This document shows positions 1-4,369 of a stretch of DNA of 9,054 bases, piece by piece. The notes beneath the pieces are model-generated. The model had not been told where the DNA came from. It saw only the letters and a list, made by a program, of their open reading frames with translations, and did no database searches. This DNA comes from Clostridiales bacterium UBA1740 (GTDB lineage Bacteria > Bacillota > Clostridia > Oscillospirales > CAG-272), in the NCBI GenBank assembly GCA_002315715.1, contig DCHY01000040.1, positions 1-9,054 on the forward strand, in the 5' to 3' direction. The first letter of the stretch is position 1; every line of letters starts with the position of its first letter. Made by a program: the position numbers and the translations under genes.

Positions 1-6
1 TTCATT

Positions 7-786
7 TCAATAGGTTATCGTGCCGTCTGAACAAATAACGGACAAATCAGAAACACCGGAGGAAAGGCCGTTCCAGTTATCACCCTTCTCTGTCGAATTC
101 CATAACTTTTTGGTTCCGCTATAGCACACATCCTTCAAAGAAGAACAGTTTTCGAAGGCATTTTCGCCAATGTACTTGACAAATAACGGAATGGATATCA
201 TGTTCAAAGATGTGCAGTCGGAAAAGGCTTGTGCACCGATGCCAACGGTATTTGAGCGGAGAGTTGCCACAGTCACCGACGTATCACATCCGACCGCCCA
301 CTTATCGATGTATTTGACGCCGTTTTCGTACTCAAACAGTTCGTTACAGCCGAGAAACATGTTTGTGAATACTTCTTCAACGCTTGAAGGAATTGTAATG
401 GATGTCAAATTATTGCATCCGTTGAAGGCACGATTTCCTATTTTCTTGACGCCGTACGGAATGGTGACGGATGTTAAATCACTGCGACCCGAAAAAGCGT
501 AAGGGGCAATTTCTTTAACTTTTGAGGGAATCGTGATATCCAACTCTTCTCCGATATAGGAATACAAAACGCCATTGATAACGAGAAATCCCTCGCTATC
601 GCAAAACAAAATGGAAAGGAATTCGGAACTCAGAATCAAATCTGCAAAACCATCTCCGGCTTCGTCCGTTACGTATTCCACATCATCAATTTGGTTTTGA
701 AATTTGTCTTTTACGGCTTTTTTATAACACGAAGGAAGGGATATTAACATCGAGAAAACGAGAAGCAAAACTAAAATCTTTTTCAT
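7..786 (-). CDS. BspA-like leucine-rich-repeat (LRR_5) lipoprotein
   Basis: The 259-residue protein starts with a lipoprotein signal peptide: MKK, a hydrophobic stretch, then the lipobox LPSC near residue 20, so the mature protein should be lipid-anchored on the outer face of the membrane. From about residue 70 it carries roughly five LRR_5/BspA-type repeats of the form IP..V..IG..AF..C..L..I (for example VKKIGNRAFNGCNNLTSITI). It ends with ICSDGTITY, a cap-like tail common in such Firmicutes proteins. These proteins are generally surface adhesion or binding proteins; the ligand cannot be told. An in-frame TTG two codons upstream (792) is possible, but AAGAAGG lies about 8 nt before the ATG at 786 and too close to the TTG. 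The gene has its own promoter and is more AT-rich than its neighbours by eye. The stop is 6 bases from the window edge, so any downstream partner is not visible. Confidence 0.85.
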   Translation of the reverse strand: MKKILVLLLVFSMLISLPSCYKKAVKDKFQNQIDDVEYVTDEAGDGFADLILSSEFLSILFCDSEGFLVINGVLYSYIGEELDITIPSKVKEIAPYAFSGRSDLTSVTIPYGVKKIGNRAFNGCNNLTSITIPSSVEEVFTNMFLGCNELFEYENGVKYIDKWAVGCDTSVTVATLRSNTVGIGAQAFSDCTSLNMISIPLFVKYIGENAFENCSSLKDVCYSGTKKLWNSTEKGDNWNGLSSGVSDLSVICSDGTITY

Positions 787-818
787 CGGCAAGGCCTTCT
801 TTCTTTGGTGTTGTTTAT

Positions 819-847
819 ATTATACAAATTTGTCTTGTCGTTGTCAA
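819..847 (-). promoter_or_regulatory. SigA-type promoter of the LRR lipoprotein gene
   Basis: Read on the minus strand, a perfect TTGACA (847-842) and a perfect TATAAT (824-819) are 17 bp apart, followed about 33 nt later by the lipoprotein start. The -35 box lies 8 bp from the first hairpin of the array at 856. Confidence 0.85.
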
Positions 848-855
848 CAAAAAAT

Positions 856-1151
856 CCACGCATAGCGTGGTATATCATCTCGCAAAGCGAGTATCTCATC
901 CGCCAAAGGCGGTATATCATCAAGGCGCAGCCTTGTATCTCATCTCGCAAAGCGAGTATCTCATCCGCCGCAGGCGGTATATCATCAAGGCGCAGCCTTG
1001 TATCTCATCCACGCATAGCGTGGTATCTCATCCGCCTAAGGCGGCATATCATCAAGGCGCAGCCTTGTATCTCATCCACGCGCAGCGTGGTATATCATCC
1101 GCGTAGCGGCATATCATCTCGCAAAGCGAGTATCTCATCCGCCAAAGGCGG
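856..1151. repeat. Array of 14 perfect short hairpins with 3-nt loops and 8-nt spacers
   Basis: Fourteen consecutive perfect inverted repeats, each a 4-6 bp stem with a trinucleotide loop, start at 856, 879, 900, 921, 944, 965, 986, 1009, 1032, 1053, 1076, 1099, 1118 and 1139. Stems fall into four classes: CCACGC/GCGTGG, CTCGC/GCGAG, CCGCC/GGCGG (once shortened to CCGC/GCGG) and CAAGGC/GCCTTG. Loops are ATA, AAA, GCA, TAA or GTA, always ending in A. Every hairpin is separated from the next by 8 nt reading YATMTCAT (TATATCAT, TATCTCAT or CATATCAT). A fifteenth, degenerate CAAGG-type unit begins at 1160. The array lies in the 406-bp gap between the metallophosphoesterase stop and the lipoprotein promoter. 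Open frames through it only translate the repeat and are not credible proteins. Function is unknown. Possible roles are an mRNA 3'-end structure for the upstream gene, a protein- or RNA-binding platform, or a non-autonomous repeat element. Confidence 0.9.
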
Positions 1152-1159
1152 TATATCAT

Positions 1160-1186
1160 CAAGGTGCAGTTGTGCAAGCGACTTGC
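1160..1186. repeat. Degenerate last unit of the hairpin array
   Basis: After the last perfect spacer (1152-1159) the sequence CAAGGTGCAGTTGTG looks like a decayed CAAGGC-GCA-GCCTTG unit. It is followed by a further inverted repeat GCAAG-CGA-CTTGC (1174-1186), again with a 3-nt loop. This segment ends 6 bp before the stop codon of the metallophosphoesterase gene. Confidence 0.55.
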
Positions 1187-1192
1187 GCGGCA

Positions 1193-1690
1193 TCAAACGC
1201 TGCCGTGTGAGAGCAATATCTGTCCGTTTCGTATCGTAAGAACGCCGAAGGAGGGCTCGTCAAAGCGAGGCTCGCCGATGCTGCCGGGATTGAAGAGATA
1301 AAACGGGTGGTCGCCGTTTTCGTAGTGAGAATACGGCTCGTGCGTATGGCCGAAGAGGACGACGTCCGCCATTCTCTCCTCTGCCAAATACAAAAGACGG
1401 TCGGTCGTGTATTTGACGCTGTACATATCCCCGTGGGTGAAGACGATTTTCTTTCCCTCGAGGATGACTTCGTCGGTCTTGGCGATGGGGGTTCCGCCCA
1501 TCATGGAGGTGAAATCGCAATTGCCGCGCACGGCAAAATAGGTATGCGAAGGAAAACTTTCCTTGATTCCTTCGATATCGCGCATGCCGTCACCGAGGAA
1601 GAAGACGGCGTCGGCGTCGGGGTTCATTCGCATGACGCGCGCCATGCCCTCCGTCCTGCCGTGACTGTCCGAAAAGATGATACATTTCAT
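1193..1690 (-). CDS. YfcE/MJ0936-type metallophosphoesterase
   Basis: The 165-residue protein carries the full metal-binding set of the calcineurin-like phosphoesterase superfamily: D8-x-H10 (SDSHG), G33-D34 (FLGDG), G56-N57-C58-D59, H86-G87-D88 (THGD), G114-H115-T116-H117 and NPGS at 134-137. Length and motif spacing fit the small YfcE/MJ0936 group, cytosolic Mn/Ni-dependent phosphodiesterases whose natural substrate is usually unknown. An in-frame ATG at 1750 would add 20 residues before the first beta strand, but GAGG lies 5 nt before the ATG at 1690 and the protein then begins exactly at the core strand MKCIIFSDSHG. It is divergent from the three-gene unit starting at 1751. The array of short hairpins begins about 35 bp after its stop codon, so these hairpins would lie in its 3' untranslated region unless transcription ends first. 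No U-tract terminator is visible there. Confidence 0.9.
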   Translation of the reverse strand: MKCIIFSDSHGRTEGMARVMRMNPDADAVFFLGDGMRDIEGIKESFPSHTYFAVRGNCDFTSMMGGTPIAKTDEVILEGKKIVFTHGDMYSVKYTTDRLLYLAEERMADVVLFGHTHEPYSHYENGDHPFYLFNPGSIGEPRFDEPSFGVLTIRNGQILLSHGSV

Positions 1691-1750
1691 AAAAACCTCT
1701 GTCACGCCTTTGTCAACCCTCATATACTGCAAGTGGAAAGGGGTGGTCAA
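1691..1750. promoter_or_regulatory. Putative divergent promoter region
   Basis: This 60-bp gap separates two divergent genes. On the plus strand TATACT (1723-1728) could be a -10 box with a weak CTGTCA (1699-1704) 18 bp upstream. On the minus strand TTGACC (1750-1745) and TATATG (1726-1721) are 18 bp apart. The two -10 candidates overlap, so the two directions might compete. The assignment is weak. Confidence 0.3.
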
Positions 1751-1987
1751 ATGACGTTTGATTACGAAAAATTAAAGTCCTATGCGGCGCTGCCCGACGA
1801 CAAGCTGTGGGCAGAGATCGTTTCTCTCGCCGCCGCGCGCGGCATTCGTTTGCCGGGAACCGTGCCGAGTCACGCCGATATGGAAAGAATCCGCGACGTA
1901 CTGTGCGGAAAAGAGAAAATGCACCTGTCGGATGCGGCAAGGCTCGTCAACGAATATAAGAAGAAATACGGAGGCGGCAACCGTTGA
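1751..1987 (+). CDS. Small hypothetical protein, first of a three-gene unit
   Basis: The protein has 78 residues and I do not recognise the family. It reads as two or three short helices: LPDDKLWAEIVSLAAARG (about 14-31), SHADMERIRDVLCG (about 40-53) and HLSDAARLVNEYKKKY (about 58-73), with a basic, glycine-rich end. There is no signal peptide or membrane segment, so it is probably cytosolic. An AAGGGGTGG ribosome binding region lies just upstream of the ATG. The stop codon overlaps the TTG start of the next gene (TTGA, 1984-1987), and the third gene overlaps the second. This makes one transcription unit of three small proteins, likely made in related amounts. The coding call rests on its ribosome binding site, the tight overlaps and sensible composition rather than on homology. 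Confidence 0.7.
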   Translation: MTFDYEKLKSYAALPDDKLWAEIVSLAAARGIRLPGTVPSHADMERIRDVLCGKEKMHLSDAARLVNEYKKKYGGGNR

Positions 1988-2295
1988 AGGAGAGTGAAAG
2001 CGAAAGCGCCGACCTCTCGAAGGTCGTTTCCAAAATCATGGAGCATCCGGAACTCATCGAACAGATTTCGGGGCTTCTGTCGGACGAAAAAGTCGGGGAA
2101 AACGCGCCGACGGAACCGGCCGTCAAAATCCAAGCACAGCCGATAAGTGAAAACCCGGACGGAAAAAGGCGGCAAAAACTCCTCGGGGCGCTTCGTCCGT
2201 ATCTGTCAAAAGAGCGCGCACGGCTGCTCGACTCCATGTCGGCGGTCTTGGATTTGATGGAAGCCATGGGGAGGAACAGCGATGTATTACCGTGA
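1984..2295 (+). CDS. Small hypothetical protein (TTG start), second of a three-gene unit
   Basis: The protein has 103 residues and I do not recognise the family. The start is TTG at 1984, overlapping the previous stop by 4 nt and preceded by GGAGG at 1970-1974 with a 9-nt gap. No other in-frame start keeps the N-terminus this close to a ribosome binding site. The N-terminus is acidic and serine-rich, then an amphipathic helix (about 10-33) leads into LLSDEK. The middle is proline-rich and probably disordered (about 36-60). The C-terminal part KLLGALRPYLSKERARLL (about 65-82) followed by DSMSAVLDLMEAMG is a leucine-heavy amphipathic helix pair that looks like a protein-protein interface. No signal peptide or membrane segment is seen. 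It overlaps the next gene by 14 nt, which suggests translational coupling and joint function. Confidence 0.7.
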   Translation: MKESESESADLSKVVSKIMEHPELIEQISGLLSDEKVGENAPTEPAVKIQAQPISENPDGKRRQKLLGALRPYLSKERARLLDSMSAVLDLMEAMGRNSDVLP

Positions 2296-2698
2296 ATCCG
2301 CGCCCGAGGAAATCGTCCTGCCCAAGGCGTACGGCGGCGTGGCTTTTGAAGAAGGCGGAAAGAGCGCCTACATAGAAGAAAAGCCCAACCGCAATCCGTG
2401 GGAACAAGAGGAAAAGCAGGAACAAATCCCCCCGCCGAAAACGGCGGAAGAACCATCGCCCGCCGCAAGCGTTTTCGGACTGCTCAAAAACGTGTTTCCC
2501 ACGGGAAGTTTGCAAAAGGGTCTTTCGCTGCCCTCTTTTCTTCTCAAACTTTTGCCGCCGGGAAAAGAAAAGCCGAAAGGCGGAAACCGCGAAGAAGAAA
2601 ATCTCATGCTTCTTTGCGTGGCGGCGATACTCTTTTTATCACCGCTCGGGGATAAGAAAGCGGCGGTGTTACTCCTGCTCGTCTATTTCTTAGCTTAA
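2282..2698 (+). CDS. Hypothetical protein with C-terminal hydrophobic segment, third of a three-gene unit
   Basis: The protein has 138 residues and no family I can name. Residues 1-60 are charged and proline/glutamate-rich (NPWEQEEKQEQIPPPK), probably disordered. A leucine/proline-rich stretch follows (SLPSFLLKLLPPGKEKPKGG, about 82-101). The last about 30 residues are strongly hydrophobic in two short runs, LMLLCVAAILFLSPL and KKAAVLLLLVYFLA, split by GD, which could be a membrane hairpin or a tail anchor. GGGGAGG at 2268-2274 precedes the ATG by 7 nt. The gene overlaps the preceding one by 14 nt and is followed within 10 nt by a terminator, so it closes the unit. A plausible reading is that this protein anchors the two upstream small proteins at the membrane; this is inference from topology only. 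Confidence 0.7.
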   Translation: MYYRESAPEEIVLPKAYGGVAFEEGGKSAYIEEKPNRNPWEQEEKQEQIPPPKTAEEPSPAASVFGLLKNVFPTGSLQKGLSLPSFLLKLLPPGKEKPKGGNREEENLMLLCVAAILFLSPLGDKKAAVLLLLVYFLA

Positions 2699-2707
2699 TT
2701 ATAGAAG

Positions 2708-2738
2708 AAAACGCGCCTTTATGCAAGGGGCGTTTTTC
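2708..2738 (+). terminator. Intrinsic terminator of the three-gene unit
   Basis: AAAACGC-g-CCTT (2708-2719) pairs with AAGG-g-GCGTTTT (2725-2736), with one G-G mismatch and a 5-nt loop, and runs into TTTTTCTTTT. Confidence 0.75.
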
Positions 2739-2797
2739 TTTTCGAAAAACCCTTTTCTCAAAATGGAAAGGGAGAAAGGCGTTTTTACGTTTTTCTC

Positions 2798-2826
2798 TTG
2801 CAACGGCGCGCGGCTTATGCTATAAT
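2798..2826 (+). promoter_or_regulatory. Promoter of the riboswitch-folT operon
   Basis: TTGCAA (2798-2803) and a perfect TATAAT (2821-2826) are 17 bp apart. The inferred start of transcription falls just before the riboswitch, so the leader begins almost directly with the aptamer. Confidence 0.8.
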
Positions 2827-2833
2827 CGACACA

Positions 2834-2927
2834 ACAGAGTAGGAAAAGGCGCGTATAGTGTCTGCGGAACGGGGAGTTGTCCGCGGAACGAAAGGGAAAC
2901 CGCGGTGCCTTCTCCGCATCCCACTGT
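2834..2927 (+). promoter_or_regulatory. Tetrahydrofolate (THF) riboswitch, folT motif
   Basis: The leader matches the THF aptamer as I remember it: GAGTAGG at the 5' side (2837-2843), CGCGT followed by AGTG (2850-2860), a hairpin built on GCGGA/TCCGC (P3), then CGCGGTG (2901-2907), and the conserved GCATCC (2916-2921). P1 is ACAG (2834-2837) with CTGT (2924-2927). P2 is GAAAAGG with CCTTCTC, 6 of 7 pairs. It sits between a promoter and a gene whose protein looks like the folate ECF S component, exactly the context of this riboswitch class (Rfam RF01831). THF binding normally lowers expression of folate uptake or synthesis genes. No terminator hairpin with a U-tract lies between aptamer and gene, so control is probably at translation. 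A Rfam covariance-model search would settle it. Confidence 0.85.
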
Positions 2928-2965
2928 GAAAACAGCAATCTATGGATACACTCTGTCGGAGAATT

Positions 2966-3730
2966 ATGAAAAACCTCGATTCCGACAAACGAGCCGTTTT
3001 GAAAAACGATGCCGCCAAACGGTATTTTGCCGCTTGTCTTGCCGATTTTCGCGACTTGAAAAAAATCATCCTCGCCGGCTTAATGGCGGCACTGTCCGTC
3101 GTTTTGCAAAGTGTCAAACTGCCCTTGACGAGCGGTTTGCAAATCCAAATCACCTTTTTCATCAGCGCGCTCTCCGGCGCGATGTTCGGTCCGCTTCTTT
3201 CGCTTGTGCGGGGAGCCGTCGCCGATATCGTCGGATTTCTTCTCTTCCCGAGCGGCGCGTTTTATCTCGGCTACACCCTATCGGCTATGCTGAGTGCGAT
3301 GGTCTATTCCCTGTTTCTGTACCGTCAAAAAATCACCCTTTGGCGCATTTTCGTTGCCAAGGCTATCGTCAGTTTCGGCATCAATGCCGCACTCGGCAGT
3401 CTTTGGAATCTCAAATTGATGGGAAGCAAGTCGTATCTTGCGTACCTTGCCCCCTCTCTCGCCAAAAACACGGTGCTTTTGCCTATCGAAGTGTTGGTGA
3501 TTCTTCTCATTTTTTCCTCCTTGATTCCCGTGATGTCCAAGTATAAACTCATAGAGAAGCAGGAAAAATTCGAGGTAAAAAAAGTCACCGTTATCTCACT
3601 TTGCGTCCTTGCCGTACTCATCGGCGCGGCGCTTCTGTTTGCCTTGGCTTTTCCCGACACGCTCTCGGCGTTTTTCAAACCGATTTATAAGACCGTGAAA
3701 GATTTCTTCACCCAAATACTTGTCAAATAG
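2966..3730 (+). CDS. folT: Folate ECF transporter S component (FolT family)
   Basis: The 254-residue membrane protein carries the core pattern of the folate S components: a helix KKIILAGLMAALSVVL, the LQIQITF segment, then GAMFGPLLSLVRGAVADIVG and FPSGAFYLGYTLSAM, close to the family's FGP...G...D..G and FpGFtlsA signatures. S components bind the vitamin and join the shared EcfA-EcfA'-EcfT energy module, which is not encoded here, so this would be a group II, solitary S component. The THF riboswitch directly upstream supports folate as substrate. An ATG at 2942 is in frame but has no ribosome binding site; GGAG at 2958-2961 favours the ATG at 2966, though its gap of 4 nt is short. The protein is longer than a usual FolT: after a charged linker (EKQEKFEVKK) it has an extra hydrophobic helix, VTVISLCVLAVLIGAALLFA, near the C-terminus. 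The next gene starts 9 nt after the stop. Confidence 0.88.
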   Translation: MKNLDSDKRAVLKNDAAKRYFAACLADFRDLKKIILAGLMAALSVVLQSVKLPLTSGLQIQITFFISALSGAMFGPLLSLVRGAVADIVGFLLFPSGAFYLGYTLSAMLSAMVYSLFLYRQKITLWRIFVAKAIVSFGINAALGSLWNLKLMGSKSYLAYLAPSLAKNTVLLPIEVLVILLIFSSLIPVMSKYKLIEKQEKFEVKKVTVISLCVLAVLIGAALLFALAFPDTLSAFFKPIYKTVKDFFTQILVK

Positions 3731-3739
3731 GAGATTGCC

Positions 3740-4084
3740 ATGCCTTTTATTCAAACCTTGACTTCCACCCCCATTTCGGCGGAAAAAGAACAAATCCTCA
3801 AAATTAAATTCGGCAAAGCCATCGAAGCCCTCCCCGGCAAAACCGAAAGATGGCTCATGCTGAACTTCGTGGAGAACGCCAAACTTGCCTTTGCCGGTGA
3901 CGCCGAAACGCCGTCGGCGATGCTGTCGGTCGACGTCTTGGGCAAGGGGGATTACGCCTCTTTCAACCGACTGACGGGCATTCTTTCCGAGATCGTATCC
4001 AAGGAATTGGATATTCCGAAAGACCGCATCTACGTGCGTTTTTCCGAGACGCCGTATTGGGGTTATAACGGCGAATTGTTCTGA
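3740..4084 (+). CDS. MIF-family tautomerase (phenylpyruvate tautomerase-like)
   Basis: The 114-residue protein matches macrophage migration inhibitory factor (MIF) in length and along its whole sequence. It has MP at the N-terminus, with Pro2 as the catalytic base once Met is removed, a lysine in the expected place (PGK34), then LMLNFV..AKLAFAGD..TPSAML, a VLGKGDY turn, the helix LTGILSEIVSKELDI, and DRIYVRFSETPYWGYNGELF at the end. MIF proteins form trimers with the active site between subunits and tautomerise phenylpyruvate and similar enols in vitro. The CxxC motif of mammalian MIF is absent (SAML instead). AGGAG (3729-3733) overlaps the folT stop codon and lies 6 nt before the ATG, and no promoter or terminator separates the two genes. 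The gene is therefore in the same riboswitch-controlled operon. The physiological substrate is unknown. Confidence 0.88.
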   Translation: MPFIQTLTSTPISAEKEQILKIKFGKAIEALPGKTERWLMLNFVENAKLAFAGDAETPSAMLSVDVLGKGDYASFNRLTGILSEIVSKELDIPKDRIYVRFSETPYWGYNGELF

Positions 4085-4093
4085 AAAAATGCA

Positions 4094-4132
4094 GGCGCCG
4101 AATTTTTCGGCGCCCGTTTTTTCTTTTTTTTG
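4094..4132 (+). terminator. Strong intrinsic terminator of the folT-tautomerase operon
   Basis: GGCGCCGAA (4094-4102) pairs perfectly with TTCGGCGCC (4106-4114) around a 3-nt loop. A run of six T, a C and eight T follows. Confidence 0.92.
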
Positions 4133-4140
4133 CGAAACGA

Positions 4141-4169
4141 TTGACTTTTTTCGGAAACTGTGATACAAT
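4141..4169 (+). promoter_or_regulatory. Promoter of tRNA-Gln
   Basis: TTGACT (4141-4146) and TACAAT (4164-4169) are 17 bp apart; the tRNA begins 19 nt after the -10 box. Confidence 0.85.
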
Positions 4170-4187
4170 AAACCCGCTTTTCTTTAT

Positions 4188-4262
4188 AGGGGTATAGCCA
4201 AGCGGTAAGGCACAGGACTTTGACTCCTGCACTCGCTGGTCCGAATCCAGCTACCCCTGCCA
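4188..4262 (+). tRNA. tRNA-Gln (anticodon TTG)
   Basis: The cloverleaf is complete. The acceptor stem AGGGGTA (4188-4194) pairs with TACCCCT (4252-4258). The D arm contains AGCCAAGCGGTAAGGC. The anticodon stem CAGGA/TCCTG encloses the loop CTTTGAC, with anticodon TTG at 4220-4222. The T arm contains GCTGG-TCCGAAT-CCAGC. G is the discriminator and CCA is encoded (4260-4262). The first pair is A1-U72, whereas bacterial tRNA-Gln usually has U1-A72. It has its own promoter and terminator and so is a single-gene unit. Confidence 0.95.
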
Positions 4263-4263
4263 A

Positions 4264-4300
4264 AAGATCAAGTCAAACGACTTGGTCTTTTTCTTTTTTT
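4264..4300 (+). terminator. Intrinsic terminator of tRNA-Gln
   Basis: AAGATCAAGTC (4264-4274) pairs with GACTTGGTCTT (4279-4289), 11 bp with one G-T pair around the loop AAAC. T-rich sequence TTTCTTTTTTT follows. Confidence 0.88.
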
Positions 4301-4303
4301 CTA

Positions 4304-4332
4304 TTGCAAAAACGATAATTTTGCGGTATAAT
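4304..4332 (+). promoter_or_regulatory. Promoter of guaB
   Basis: TTGCAA (4304-4309) and a perfect TATAAT (4327-4332) are 17 bp apart, giving a leader of roughly 30 nt. No purine riboswitch-like structure fits in so short a leader. Confidence 0.8.
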
Positions 4333-4369
4333 AGACGAAATAAAAAATAATTCGACAAGGGAGACGCAT

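Noticed and set aside
856..1151. CRISPR array
   Set aside because: The constant part is only 8 nt and the variable parts are palindromes drawn from four classes, not unique spacers of about 30 nt; no cas genes nearby.
805..1239. Open frames of 144 and 79 codons on the plus strand through the hairpin array
   Set aside because: They only translate the repeat (recurring YHQGAALYLIS-like peptide), have no ribosome binding site and lie in DNA whose conservation is explained by hairpins.
1307..1750. Long plus-strand open frame opposite the metallophosphoesterase, running into the 1751 gene frame
   Set aside because: It is the antisense of a gene with full catalytic motifs; the true plus-strand start is the ATG at 1751 with its own ribosome binding site.
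1691..1750. N-terminal extension of the metallophosphoesterase from ATG 1750
   Set aside because: The core strand MKCIIFSDSHG begins at 1690 with GAGG 5 nt upstream; the extension has no family counterpart and would overlap the divergent promoter region.
2740..2797. A second terminator made from CCCTTTTC and GAAAGGG around 2750-2772
   Set aside because: Several imperfect pairings compete, none leads cleanly into a U-tract, and the terminator at 2708-2738 already serves the upstream unit.
4333..4369. Purine or PreQ1-type riboswitch ahead of guaB
   Set aside because: The leader after the promoter is only about 30 nt and AT-rich, too short for a purine aptamer, with no matching motif.
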